Made by a program: the position numbers and the translations under genes. Shown here in pieces: positions 37,960 through 49,682 of a stretch of 64,000 nt of DNA (positions are counted from its first letter, which is position 1; the number at the start of each line of letters is the position of its first letter). The notes under the pieces are model-generated. The model saw only the letters and a program-made list of their open reading frames with translations, did no database searches and had not been told where the DNA came from. Source of the stretch: Isoetes taiwanensis (Eukaryota; Streptophyta; Lycopodiopsida; Isoetales; Isoetaceae). The stretch is from the NCBI GenBank assembly GCA_021234155.1, contig JAJEKV010000013.1, positions 1,625,787 to 1,689,786 on the forward strand, written 5' to 3'.

Positions 37960-38960
37960 TACTCAGCTCTCTCTTTTTGCATTATCTTAAACTCTGAACA
38001 TTTTAGATCTTGGTCGTCCACGTGTCAAACACTATACAATTAGAGGTTGTGGTCCCTGTTCAGTAGTTGGGCTTAAAATTTTGGCAGGTAGAAAAGCAAA
38101 AAAGCCCATTCAATATTTCCGCTTTAAAGTTTTGGCACTGAACCAATAATGTTCCCATTTGAATAGTTTAATATTGATTGCACTAGACAAACCACTGCCA
38201 ATCCTGACATGGTATGGTGTAAGAGACTGATGGCATAAGATGACTTGATGCCACATGAGCGTCCCTATTGGACAATATCAATTATATATGTTTATTATAA
38301 TATAGTGCCACATGGTGGAAAAAACATAACATGTCCTGCTAAGGTCATGCCCTTAAAATAAAATTGCAGAGGAACAGAGCAATATGTAGACACCAAATGT
38401 TGGTAAAGACTTATATTGTTTGTATACAAGCATTTTTGTTACTTGAAAAACACTTACATTACATTTGTGAGTAGAATGTGGAGTAAATGTGTAGAATATT
38501 GGGTAAATGCCTAGAAATATTGAATGCAAAATTTGCTAAACAGCTAAACATTCCTTAAATAAATCACTACCACACGATTAGACTAAGAGGCAGAATGTAA
38601 TGTAAGTTGCTTTTACGTGAAAGGTAAAGGGTTCAAATCCAAATCCAAGGAAGGACAAAACATGTCATGTATATACACGAAAGGACAAAACATGTTACTA
38701 TATACTTTATACATGTGGAATCATAAATATGGACCCAAAGTCCATAACTTTAAAGCATAACATGGAGTCTAGCTAGACAATCCCCGAATCCCCGAAGATA
38801 CAGTTCATAAACTTGTAGACATTAAATGTTTATAAGAAGTGTTATACATGCCTAATGTGTTTTTATATTAAAATAGTCTACGGTTTGCTACACTTAGGCT
38901 CTCATATTGGTGGATGAATAATATAAATCTACATTGTGTGGAGAGCAAACATAAGGAACG
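37960..38960. other. Divergent intergenic region between GH1 and terpene synthase
   Basis: About 1 kb separates the two divergent start codons. It should contain both promoters. TATAAAT at 38922-38928 lies only 33 bp before the terpene synthase ATG, so it is a weak TATA candidate. No repeats or ORFs are supported. A GGTTCAAATCC box at 38630-38640 recalls a tRNA/SINE B-box, but no tRNA fold is evident. Confidence 0.45.
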
Positions 38961-40208
38961 ATGCTCTCAAATTTGGCATGCCATCCATGCTATGGGGTAG
39001 CAAGGAAGCATATTTTGCATAGACCCATAGGGGCAGCAATACGAAGTGAACCTGCAATAGAAATATGCATGAATAGAATTGCAATCTCTACGATGTGGAA
39101 GAATGCACATCAAGTTAGTTGCTCTAGATCCCGCAATCCTTCATGTGTTGCATTTTTTGAGGATTCTGAGATGGATCTATTGCAAGTGTCATGCAATAAA
39201 CCTAAGGTATGTCATCCGTGTTCTAATGACATCATCAAGAATATGGAGCAATATGCACATAATCTATCTATCCATGATGGTGTCTCTATCAAGCATCTCT
39301 TGGCTGCCAAAAGTACACTACTCACTTGCAATCTCTTTCCAATGAGTGATGCAAAGAGAGTGCACATTTGTGCCATGGGGTGTTTGTGGGGTTGGTTACT
39401 TGACATCATAGTGGATGGTGAGGAGTCTTTATATGATGCACATTGCTATCAAAAGCTTCTAGATCAGCATTTGCAAATAATGGAGGGAGGTTTGAGTTTA
39501 GATGATATTGGTGGAGGATCAGAAGTTCAGTGCTTACAAGTATTCTCTGATTTTTGGAAAGGAGTGTGCTCTCATTCGTCTAACCATGGCCACATAGCTT
39601 CATCTATCAAGAACTTATTAACTGCAATTGCTGATGAGTTCACTCTTCGTGGTCTACCAAAAGCATTGACTTTGGATTCCTTTCTTGATGTGCGCAAGAG
39701 GACCACCAGTGTATGTGTTTTTCTGGCCTTCTTGGAATTTGTGATGGGAGTTGAAATCAGTGACCAAGTTTGGGAAGATGTCGCTTTTCAACAATTTCGT
39801 CACCATCTTAGCCTTTATCAGTCTTTCTGCAACGACCTCTTCTCATTTTGCAAGGAGAGAGAAATTGGAGATGTTATGAATACACCATCTATTATAATGA
39901 TAGAGAGGGGTTGCGGCCTAAGAGAGGCTGTAAAGGAAGTATGTAGAATGGTTGAGGAGGAAGAACTCAAGTGCAGATATTTGTTAAACGAAATGATTAG
40001 TTCGATAAAAGATGCAAGACTTTTGGAATTCCTGCATTGTTGTGAATATCTGGCAACGGGTTACTTCCATTGGTCCTATGAAACTAGTCGATACAAGACT
40101 GCAAGTATATCTTTTCAACCTTCAACTTTGGGTGACAAGACTACTATCACAATAATACCCTCTTGGGGCGAGCATATGGAGTGGTCCACGTTAGATAATG
40201 AGATTTAG
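38961..40208 (+). CDS. Microbial-type terpene synthase-like (MTPSL) class I terpene synthase
   Basis: A single uninterrupted ORF of 415 residues. Class I terpene synthases ionise prenyl diphosphates and cyclise them with three Mg ions. The NSE triad is complete (NDLFSFCKE, residues 291-299). The pyrophosphate-sensor Arg (R245 in VRKRT) lies 46 residues before it, and the C-terminal RY pair (WSYETSRY, R377-Y378) about 86 after. All are hallmarks of bacterial/fungal-type enzymes. The first metal motif is atypical: LDIIVDGEE at 147-155, so D148...D152 instead of DDxxD. There is no plant TPS alpha/beta architecture and no intron, and a poly(A) signal AATAAA sits at 40404. The first 50 or so residues precede the conserved fold and could be targeting sequence or a mis-set start. 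Land-plant members are known from non-seed plants. Product unknown. Confidence 0.9.
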   Translation: MLSNLACHPCYGVARKHILHRPIGAAIRSEPAIEICMNRIAISTMWKNAHQVSCSRSRNPSCVAFFEDSEMDLLQVSCNKPKVCHPCSNDIIKNMEQYAHNLSIHDGVSIKHLLAAKSTLLTCNLFPMSDAKRVHICAMGCLWGWLLDIIVDGEESLYDAHCYQKLLDQHLQIMEGGLSLDDIGGGSEVQCLQVFSDFWKGVCSHSSNHGHIASSIKNLLTAIADEFTLRGLPKALTLDSFLDVRKRTTSVCVFLAFLEFVMGVEISDQVWEDVAFQQFRHHLSLYQSFCNDLFSFCKEREIGDVMNTPSIIMIERGCGLREAVKEVCRMVEEEELKCRYLLNEMISSIKDARLLEFLHCCEYLATGYFHWSYETSRYKTASISFQPSTLGDKTTITIIPSWGEHMEWSTLDNEI

Positions 40209-40715
40209 ATCTTTATAAAGTCATGAATTGGCCTAGTTATAGCATTAGCTAATAGCTTATGTCATCATCAATGTCGTCATCATTATTGTTGTCAGCATTA
40301 TCTCATCACTTTTTTGTTCTGCAAACTCTCACCTATGCGATCGCATTTCTATTGCGTGTAGGATCACAGTCCTGTAATTGAAATTCTTCTTCAGTGGACA
40401 CAGAATAAAAATTTATGGCTTATAATTGTTCTATGTTAAGAAAATGGTATTGATTTGAGAAGTTTACTTTCAGAATCATTCTTACGCATAAACAGGTGGT
40501 TGTGCTCAGTTGAATCATTTTATTCACTGGGGTTATAGTCATGCCTTTGCTTTTATTTTGTTATAATTTTTTTGTATTGATGAAAAAAGTTTGCCCAGGC
40601 CTCTGCAGTTCACTTTTTGGGTGAGAAATGGGATTCCAATCTTCTAATGGAAGATGAGACCTTCAGAGGAGGAGTGGAGAGGAGGGGAGGAAATATGGCG
40701 TAGCAGGGTAATAAA
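40209..40715. other. 3' flank of the terpene synthase
   Basis: AT-rich non-coding DNA with the likely poly(A) signal at 40404-40409. Nothing else is recognised. Confidence 0.4.
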
Positions 40716-40821
40716 GAGTGGCTAAAATTCGCCAAATGGCGATTTTTTAGACCTTTAGTCAAATTTCATGGCTAAAATTTATAAAGGCAATTCTTTTAGA
40801 AAAAGAATAATTTAGCCACTC
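40716..40821. mobile_element. Small foldback MITE, 106 bp
   Basis: GAGTGGCTAAAATT at the left is the complement of AATTTAGCCACTC at the right (13 of 14). Further inner pairing occurs between GGCTAAAATTTATA-like segments. The flanking bases are TAATAAA and AAAGGGG, so a short AAA target duplication is possible but not diagnostic. Non-coding. Confidence 0.65.
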
Positions 40822-41029
40822 AAAGGGGTAATTGCGAGCAGCTTAGAGTTTAGCGGGATTGTTTCTGCATGGTGTACTAAATTGCCTTTTCTAAAGTTGA
40901 TTAGGGGAACCCAAGTCAATTCAAAGAGCCATGTCAATTCTATTCAGGGACCTCTTTCATTTAGGAATTGCCATTAGCTACCTCAATCATATTTTGAATT
41001 TGTATCTATAAGTTGTTTAGTTGTTTTGT

Positions 41030-41757
41030 ATTTGGAAAGAGCATTGCACTACATGGTTTGCGGTTGATTATTGCAACCCGAAGCGCACGATGCTTGCCGA
41101 TCTGATCACGAGCTTTTGCAACAATATTTCAATGGTTGTTTTTTCTCAAAAGATATGGGGCCTTGATTACTTTGGCCCAAGTGGCCGGTCATTACCATGC
41201 ACACATAAATCCCACCTTGGCACCAGGGCCCCAAGCTTATTTGCTTGCTTCATTGTCCAGGAACAAGCTTGTAGCTATTGCATCAATTCTCACGGGGTCC
41301 CACAGGCTACGGATTGAGACAGGTAGATGGGAGCGGCCGCAATTGCCACGAGAAGCGAGACTATGTGCCTGTTGCCAGTTACAGGTTATTGAAGATGAAA
41401 GCCATACTCTTCTGAGTTGCCCTGCTTTTGAGATAGTCCGGAATCATTTTTGACATTAGCATTCCATTCCACGCTTCCACAACTTCGAGGAGCACCATCG
41501 TGCATGACTTGGCATTATACATACTTGAGGTTCTAGATAAGCGTCGACAATTCTTTGAGCCCTCGGTAGTCATTATCTCCGCTTGTCTAGTATCATCATT
41601 TCGCAAAGGTTTTTCCTTGAAAACCTTTGGTGAGGGTTTTTTAATCTAGTAGTAATGATTGTACCAAGCCCATTGTATGGGTCCCATGACCTATTGGATT
41701 CTAAAGGTGGGCGTTAAAAAAACTATTCTATTCTATTCTATTCTATTCTATGAAGAA
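41030..41757 (+). mobile_element. 5'-truncated LINE copy A with zf-RVT end and (TTCTA)n tail
   Basis: The frame from 41136 encodes the C-terminal end of a LINE ORF2: LRIETGRWERPQLPREARLC, then ACCQ...IEDESHTLLSCPAF, i.e. a Cys/His zf-RVT knuckle. Related LINE 3' UTR follows (ATTGTATGGGTCCCATGACC) and then TTCTA repeats at 41731-41757. It is over 90 percent alike by eye to the inverted copy at 49683-50183. It is only the last part of the element, as expected for incomplete reverse transcription. Confidence 0.85.
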
Positions 41758-42232
41758 TGTTATATGATGCGCATTTTAAGCTTTAAATAGTAGTGATCTC
41801 TTCTTACAATTGTTGACCCTAAAGGGGCTTCATCACTAAATTCACCATTTGGACGCATTTGACCCCAACTTAAACATGCATGTTCCTCAAGCGATATTGT
41901 TTGTTCCTTATAAATTGTACTTTGAACAACTTTTATTATCATTTTGTAAAAGAAGCATATCGAATCAATGTCATTCATGTACTAATCAGTGCTCAAAGTT
42001 TGAAGTTAAATAGTTGCACTGTAGCTGGGGACAAGAAAAATTCGCCATCATCAGAATTTCATGTCATATAAATTTTACATTTTAGCCAAGTGGGAAGATA
42101 ACTAAAGGGCTTTATTTTATCAAATTTCGCCAAGAAAAAAATCTAAGAACTTTTGTTTTTCATAGGTTTAGCCAACCTTAATTTGAATAGAAAAACATTT
42201 AGGGCCGTTAAAATTTACCCTGATGGCGTAGA
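41758..42232. other. Non-coding stretch
   Basis: AT-rich DNA. No gene or repeat is supported on either strand. Confidence 0.35.
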
Positions 42233-42649
42233 GATGAGAATGGCAAGCCTATGATATCTCCAGGTCAACCAAAAGCTCTAAAACCTACTAAAGAAGTGAA
42301 ACAATTGGGATTGACTAAGGAAGGAATTTAGGACTATATAAAGCATTGGCAAACCAACCCTGATGACACCAACCGTGTCTTGGTGGCTTATTGGAAGAAG
42401 GTGATTAACCTGTTGGGGGAGATAGACACATCCTCAGATGAATTGAAAGAAGGGCGTTTGCCTAAAACTAGGTGGAAGACCTTAGCAGGTGCTGAGGATG
42501 TTGATGACACTGTTAGTAGCATTCGTAAGCATTATGCTCCTCCTCCTTCTGACAAACACTATGTTGGTCCTAAGAACAATAGGCCAAAGTTTCTAGGCAT
42601 GGATGCTTATGAACCTTCCAATGACTTGAATGCCACCAATTCGTGGTAG
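42233..42649 (+). pseudogene. Unidentified coding-like fragment
   Basis: One frame reads DENGKPMISPGQPKALKP to DLNATNSW with a single in-frame TAG near 42329, ending at a TAG at 42647. The composition is protein-like: charged, with the phrase LPKTRWKTLAGAEDVDD and a PPPSDKHYVGPKNNRP stretch. There is no credible start codon. It may be a gag-type fragment of the neighbouring retroelement in the opposite orientation, but I do not recognise it. Confidence 0.4.
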
Positions 42650-43219
42650 TAAAGCCCGTGATTTAGATATCTATCTAGTGTGGTTGGGGTTCACCATCTC
42701 GATATTTGCAAAAGAAGAAGGTAATATTAACTTGTTAGAGCCTAAACTCTAACCTTGCAAGAAGGATGAAAAACCCAATAATCTAAGCTCAATGTATCAG
42801 ATCTATACAATGCACAACATAAAGATTCATCATCTCCATACTTAGATCAAGCAAAATACTCTCTCTCAATACACCGAGTCCCTACGTTCTTCTATCTCTG
42901 CTTTCGAGATAACACAGTTGATGATAATGGCTCACACACCACAATGCATATCTCCTCCGCAGCGTGCGTAATGCGTATATCCCTCCATATATGGTATACA
43001 ATCTCCTATACCACCTCAATAGTGGTGAATATGGTGAGTGGTATTTGTGGTGGCTGTGGTGATGAGTGTGGTGAGTGGTGACCACCCCAGTGATGGCGAA
43101 CACGGTGGGAAAATGTGCCCTCTCAGGTGGCGGGAGAACCCACAACAAAAATATACTAATATGGTCCTTGGGACATGTCCCTAAATGACACATTTACATG
43201 TATGTTTAGAAAAAAAATT
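42650..43219. other. Non-coding with GTG-rich tract
   Basis: Includes a simple GTGGTGA-type tract at 43020-43085. It adjoins a polypurine-tract-like complement (TTACCCTCCTC, 43220-43230) and so could be LTR of the Tat-like element, but the ends were not found. Confidence 0.35.
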
Positions 43220-43513
43220 ACCCTCCTCAAATCCAAATGACTAGTACAAAACAAATTGGTCCAAAATGACAGTGACAAAACAGAACCTCTGTAATTGTGG
43301 CAAACTTTGAAAGCTGATATCTTGAGTTTCAGAACTCTGTTTGACCTGCACCATAGCTCGTTGGATTCGTATCTCCGAAATACATCGTTTGATATAGGAT
43401 AGATGAAGTATTATTGAACTGTCACCATCTATTTTTACAGAAAAATGACCTGTTGTAACCCAAAAGTTCTCCACAAATTCTCTGTAATTGGAGCTATGCC
43501 AAATCTGAATCCC

Positions 43514-44434
43514 TTAGAATAGCACTTCTCTTTCAAAATAAGGCCTGAGATCCTTGCCATTTCTGGGATTAGGCAACAACTCCCCTTCTGGAGTCATCAA
43601 ATAGAAAGACCCACCTGGTACCTCTTTATCAATCAGAAATGGGCCTTCCCATGGGTTTTGAAATTTGGATAGATGCTTTTTAGTGGTCTTGCACAACACC
43701 AATTGCCCTTTCTCAAATGGATTGACAACCTGTAACTTGTCTTTGATAAGCTTTACTTTTTGTTTATGCCTCATATTGAAGTCTGCTGCTTCTTGTCTCA
43801 TCTTTTGCAATTGCAGCAAATCATCCATCCTATTATGCACTTGATTTGGAGTTGGAACTTCTCCTAAATTATCATAATAAGGTAGCTCCACAAATGAACA
43901 CAAAAGAATGTCCAAATGAATAGGCATTACAGCTTGCACTCCATAGACCAATTCAAATGGTGTAAATCCCGTGGCCAACTTGTAAATACACCTGAAACTC
44001 CATAAGGCACCAGTCAAGGCTTCATGCCAATTTCTTTGATTATCCTTCACCGTTTTAGCCAAGATAACTTTCAAAATTTTGTTAGTAGACTCAGCTTGCC
44101 CATTTCCCTGTGGATAATAAGCAGAAGCTTGCACATATTGAACACCAATCTTTTCTGTTAACTGAGCTACTACTTTTCTCATGAAATGAGTTCCCCGATC
44201 AGATAAAAGAATGGTTGGAGCACCAAACTGAGAAATCAAATTGTGATAAAGAAAGTTTACTGTGGTATTTTCTGTATCATGCTTTGCTGGAATTGCTTCT
44301 ACCCACTTCGTAAACAGACATGTGGCTGCCAAAATATACTTATGACCTTTGGAAGATGGAGGATTGATAGACCCAATGTAATCCAATCCCCACATATGAA
44401 ATGGCCCAACACTCAAAATAGGATGGAATGGCAT
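43514..44434 (-). CDS. Tat-like integrase core and C-terminus
   Basis: An open frame of 306 residues ends at 43514. The catalytic D-D-E is intact: D in WGLDYIG, D in LLSDRGTHF, E in GNGQAESTNKILK. The C-terminal module (GPFLIDKEVPGGSFYL) completes the domain. An in-frame or shifted continuation upstream to 44650 holds the Cys/His zinc region. Catalytic residues being intact suggests relatively recent activity, though other domains are broken. Confidence 0.88.
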   Translation of the reverse strand: MPFHPILSVGPFHMWGLDYIGSINPPSSKGHKYILAATCLFTKWVEAIPAKHDTENTTVNFLYHNLISQFGAPTILLSDRGTHFMRKVVAQLTEKIGVQYVQASAYYPQGNGQAESTNKILKVILAKTVKDNQRNWHEALTGALWSFRCIYKLATGFTPFELVYGVQAVMPIHLDILLCSFVELPYYDNLGEVPTPNQVHNRMDDLLQLQKMRQEAADFNMRHKQKVKLIKDKLQVVNPFEKGQLVLCKTTKKHLSKFQNPWEGPFLIDKEVPGGSFYLMTPEGELLPNPRNGKDLRPYFEREVLF

Positions 44435-44713
44435 ATTATTATGGCCTGCTTGCTTGGGCCTTTGACGCTTCTCACATTTGCTAACAAAGTCTCTAGTATC
44501 CTTGTAAAGAGTTGGCCAATAATATCCCCAATGAAGGATCTTTCTAGCTGTTGTTCTGGCTGCAAAATGCCCCTGACAATCATGTGCTTACTGCAACAAA
44601 TCATGAGTTTGCTGACCAGCAACACACCTTAATAAGAGACCTTCCATAGTCCTCTTATAAAGAATAGCGTCATGCACCACATAACCAGTTGCTTGTACTC
44701 TAATAGTATGCTT

Positions 44714-45590
44714 TTATTGCTTTGAAAATGATGAAGGATAAGTCTGATCTTGTAAATACCTGTATATGTTAGCATACCAAAGATCCACCGTCTCAATGAA
44801 CCTTTGTAATACTCCATTATCCTGAAATGCGACTTGCTGGTCTGTTTCTGGTTCTATTTCAGCACCACTACTCAAATAGGCACTTGGATTATGAGCTCCT
44901 TGAGCCATCTTAACATACTTCAACTCAAATTCTTGTATGATAAGAGATCTTGTAAACTTAGGATCTTGGACAGTCTTGTTGTAAATGCATGGCAATGGGT
45001 TCACATCCATATGAATATAAACATCTTGTACATTTCTTTGAGTTCCATTGTGAAGGAAGAAGATAATATCTAAATTTGTTCAAGGCCCACTTCAATCCAA
45101 CCCAAGATGCTCCACATGGGTCCATCTCTGCCCTTGTAGAGTTAACAACCTGCTAGCATAGTAATTCACATCATAATACTTTTGCTGATTTTTCTGACAT
45201 AGTGTAACAGCCAAAGCTTGCTCCCAAACTATAAAGAATAAATGAAATGGCTCACTCATTCTTGGAGAAATCAGCAAAGTTCTCCCTTTCATTTGTCCAA
45301 GGCACCACTCAAATGCTTCTTGAGCGTCCTCCTTCCATTTAAAATTCTGCCCTTGCTTCATATAATTCACAAGTGTTTGGGTTACTTTAACAAATTGTGC
45401 AAATATCTCCTACTAAAACCGAATTGGCCATATAAGCTTCTCACCTGTGATACATTTGTAGGTGGTTTCACCTTCTCCAAATCTGCAATCTTACCATGCT
45501 CCACTGGTAACCCATTTTCTGAAACATAATTCCCCAATAGTTTCCCTCCTCTATTGAAGAAAATACACAGCAGGATTCAAACTTATGCAA
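44714..45590 (-). pseudogene. Tat-like RNase H and connection region
   Basis: Frames 45370-45092 (FKWKEDAQEAFEWCLGQM, MSEPFHLFF, QKYYDVNYYASRLL) and 45010-44714 (IQEFELKYVK) are separated by frame changes. They carry the thumb/RNase H signature of gypsy pol. Some catalytic acids are not visible because of breaks. Confidence 0.7.
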
Positions 45591-45724
45591 TATAATCGGC
45601 ATCTTTCAAGAACTTTTCTGAGATGGTCCAAGTTGATTCCTTCTTGGATTAGAAAATCTTTTGTTAAGTCATCTATAAAGACTCTCAAAAAGTCTAAAAT
45701 GTCATGAAAACATATGTCATAGCT

Positions 45725-46290
45725 TCATTTGAAATGTGGCCGGAGCATTTGTGAGACCAAAAGGTATACCTTATAAGCATAGATGCAAAAAGATGTTCGA
45801 AAAGCCGTCATTGCTTGATGTGGTGGATAGATATGGATCTGATTATATCTTGAGTAACCATCCAAGAAAGAATAGGCCTGATTTCCTGCAACAATATCCA
45901 ACAAGGTGTCTATGAATGGTGTAGAAAAATGATCTCTTTTGGTAGCTTTATTGAGATCCCTGTAATCAATGCATACTCGGATTGAGTTATTTGGCTTTGT
46001 CACTGGTACAATAGAACTGATCCAATCTGAATTTGGCACTAGTACAATAAATCCCGCCTTCAAAAGCTTCATGACTTCAGCCTTTACTTGCTCCTCTATG
46101 GCTGGACTCATTCTCCTTTGAGCTTGTTGAATTTGGTTTTGATCCTTGCTTCAAATCAATGGTATGAACCACAACCTACGGTGGAATGCCTTTCAATTCT
46201 TTGTAATTTTTTGCCAAAACATCTTTGAATTCTCTTAATAAAGATATCAAATCACGTTCCTCCTCTTGAGTAAGAGACATTATTATTTTA
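45725..46290 (-). pseudogene. Tat-like reverse transcriptase, N-terminal half
   Basis: From 46290 the RT entry reads DVLAKNYKELKGIPP, then after a frame change VMKLLKAGFIV, NNSIRVCIDYRDLNKATKRDHF and SFLDGYSRYNQI, palm motif A with its catalytic Asp. The FxDD motif lies in the degraded 45590-45725 interval. The frame is closed at 45725. Confidence 0.85.
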
Positions 46291-49200
46291 ACACAACATG
46301 CAAAAAAATTCTACTTGTTACGCTCAGTCCATTCTTAGACCAGGTATTGCACTTATTAATTTCATAGATTTCTTTAGGATTCGTCCGTCTAACATTTTGG
46401 TTTCCAATGGTACCTAAATCACGCTGGATCCAAACAAGTTCTCATTAAGATCCATAGAAAATACTTGTTTGCTGATACTTATCAATCATGATATCCCTTA
46501 CAATCATCAAAGCCTTGTGATTTTGTACTTGATGTTCAATCTGCTAAGTTATCCTTTGGCCAGAAATGGGGTCTTTGTTAAGGGAATGAACGTATACAGG
46601 AAACATTAGAGTTGAGATAGCTTGAAGACATCCAGAACAACACAAAAGGCTAAGGTACATAGTTCTACTATTTTCTCTTAGTATTAAGTCTGATTCAAAA
46701 GTTGCTAAATTAGATAGGTCTGATCTTATTTTGTATTTTACATGAGATGCTTGTAAGATGCTTTCTAAATATTAAACATGATTTCATTGTCAATGGCTTG
46801 GCCTTGTACTAGTAATGTTAATAGGTTAGTTTACAAATATGTTTTGCACGGTTAGAGGTAGATTCTTTGCATGTATTAGATCTGTACACAGGTCTGTGCT
46901 TTTGTCAGGGTTTTTACATGAATTATGCGCAGTAGAATAGGTTGGTCGGCTAGTTTAATGGTGCATGGTTGTATTGGCTGAAATAATAGTTAGATTGTGT
47001 TCAGGATGGCTGCTAGTATTGGGGCTACAATGGTCTCCCTTCGATGGTTATGTAGGTGTTAGTAGTATAAGTGATCGCTACTAGCTTTGCCTACACCAGT
47101 TAATAATTATATCTTTTTTCATTTCATATTTCAGGTTTCCTTATGATGAAAGGCGACCAAACTTTGAGCAATATAGGGGTGACCTTTAAGGATTTGTATA
47201 AATCCGAGGAGAGGGTCGAGGATGTGGGGGAGAAAGTGAAGGGTAGAAGCTTATTCTGAGGATATAAGCTTTTACAAGAAAAGAAGAAAGAAAAGAATTT
47301 TAGCTCTCTATAAGAAAATACATAATAGAGAAAGTTCTAGGTGGGAAGGTGCCTCAAGCTTTAGCCATGGCTTTTGTCTTACATTGCAATGGTGCGAAAG
47401 TAAATTGGTTAAGCTTTTACAAGCATGCTTCTTGACCTCATGAAGTAAGAGAATGAGTAATGGTAATGAAGATCTTGATACTAATGATGAAGAAGAGGAC
47501 ACGAGGTACATAAAAGTACCATCATCCCCAAAGGCATCAAGCTATAAACTTCCACTGTAACTGACTATGACAAGAACAATCCAAACTACAAACTAACTTT
47601 CTGCAACTAATGGCTATAACTGCAACTGTAACTAAAATACTTGCATCTGCAACCAGTGACATAACTTGAACATTAACAACATCAAGTGTATTCTAAGTAT
47701 GTAACTTGAATCTGCAACACAAACTGCAGCTGTAGCTATTTAATGGATGACCATACCTCGAACACTAGACGCAACACCAACTGCATTCTAACTACCTAAG
47801 TTGAATCTCAACTAATGACCACCAACTACAACTGGAAATGTTAAAGTTGCATATTAATAACTATACTTGCAACATTAGCTGCAACACCAACTACATCTAC
47901 ATAAGCTGCAACAATAACTACATCTACAAGTAATTTAATCATCATAATTTTAATTTAATACATCAAGATAGGATAATTTGCACCTGAGTATCCTCCAAAT
48001 AATGTGATGCATTTACCTCCTTCACATTTCCTTCCAGTCTTCTGAACTTCACGTGCTTCACATTAAGGGAGACTCTTGTATTTGTGTTCCAAAAGCTTTG
48101 AACCAGCTCAATTACACATTTTTTGTCAATTGAATCAAACCTCTGTGACCTTCTAAAAAAGACCCACCCTTCTTTATTAAACTTCACTTCTTTACGTTTT
48201 TTCTTGGCTACTGCAATACATCTAGAATGAACTCCAAAACTTTTCCCAGGCTTCTCTTGCTAATAGCTTGATTTAAACTCTCCTTCCCAATAGATGTGTC
48301 AAGTACGTTGAATAGATTTTCGATACTTAATTTTGTAGAGTAATATATTCTGGTTTATTATTTAAAACTTGTTCAATCGTTATTACAACTATTCTAATTG
48401 TAATACAAAAAGTAATAATTTCAAAAAATTACAGGAAGTACTTAATATATTATACGTAAAGTACATATTTTACGTATTTAATGAGTATTTTATACTTTAA
48501 AAAAACATACTTAAAGTACTTTTTAAATGAGAGGTACGCATATAGTATTAATATGTTAAGTACGTATAATACCCATACCATACTAAGCATTGCCCGACAC
48601 CACGACAAAAGCCAGGTGACCATGATTGTTCTATAGTTGGCTAGGCTATCTGGGTCCCCCGCTTTATAGATGGGGAAGTTCAACTAGATGTTCTACATTG
48701 GAAGAAATGTTTCAGGAGGAATGTGTCTCTAACATCATCACATGTATAACAGTTTGATTGATAGGCATTTGCTAAGATAATTGAATGGGGAGCAACATGC
48801 GTCATCCTCCAAATGCACAACCAATGGAATCCTAGGGCAATGAATGCTAGTAGTTCTTGGCATCTTATTGCTTTGGATTCTAGAAATGCAATTTGCATTT
48901 CTTTCTTCAATATTCCATTTCAATCACAGTTCTAAATCTTAATTCAGGCCTTAGTGATTGAAGATAATTTCTACAAGTTGATAGTGAGTTAGAAAGGTTA
49001 GTCCAAGTGAGCCAAAAAATAAATGCAACTAGTATTAATGCAAATATACTGGCAAAAGAAATTTGACATTTACTAATGCAAGCATGCTATTATTGCAAGC
49101 TTGTTCCCATCAACTTATTGCAGATTACCAGCAGAGAACAACTGAGTTAAACTATATAGAATACCTATTCATCAATAGTCATTAACAAATAATTGTAGAG

Positions 49201-49682
49201 GAGATTAAGTATTGCCCAATAACAAACCATAGAGAGTTTTGAATGAGAATTATGATATGGAATTGTATTGAGATAGCAAATAGCTATTATTTGAGAGCAA
49301 AATATGTAATGTGGAAGAAAGTATAGAGATGTAATAATGAAACCAAATTGCTTGAAGCATGGAAACTACACGAACGTATATAGTGGACAAGCATGGAAGA
49401 AAATCATCGAGCCTTGAACCCGATTCTCTTGAGTGCTTTGAAACAATATCTAAAGTTTTGAGAATGACCAAAATATTCACACAAGGGTTACTCAAGAAAT
49501 ATAGTAGTACATGCCTATGGCATGTTCCCATATAAAGTGCCACATGTGTAAAAGCGAGACCAAACATAAGGGTAGCCATTTGAGGTGACTAGATTAATAA
49601 AAAAGTTATGAGCGTTGAATAAGCAAGGCAAGTCTGGTGGCAAATCAGCAAACTAGTTGTCTCTATTAATAAGTAATGCGTA
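46291..49682. other. Long non-coding stretch
   Basis: About 3.4 kb without a confident gene. At 47134-47170 a TTTCAG is followed by an exon-like phrase (FPYDERRPNFEQYRGD), then a Gly/Arg-rich reading, perhaps a lost exon of an RGG-type protein. At 47560-47930, degenerate repeats of AACTGCAAC/ACATCTACAA type occur. Short ORFs on the minus strand (47963-48187, 48680-48910) have no recognisable motif. Confidence 0.35.

Larger units (their letters stand above)
43220..46290 (-). mobile_element. Ty3/gypsy pol fragment, Tat/Athila-like lineage
   Basis: A minus-strand series of RT, RNase H, zinc region and integrase runs from 46290 down to 43514, then a possible polypurine tract. The integrase core phrase (DYIG..NPPSSKGHKYILAAT) is typical of the Tat/Athila branch and distinct from the chromovirus-like element at 5159. 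LTRs and gag were not recognised. The pol is partly open; the integrase frame is the longest retroelement ORF in the window. Confidence 0.85.

Noticed and set aside
38588-38642. tRNA gene or tRNA-derived SINE head
   Set aside because: Only a B-box-like GGTTCAAATCC is present; the A-box is poor and no cloverleaf stems could be paired.
43020-43085. His-rich protein on the minus strand (42882-43193)
   Set aside because: The His run is the translation of a GTG/GTGA simple repeat, and no homologous pattern or start context supports a gene.
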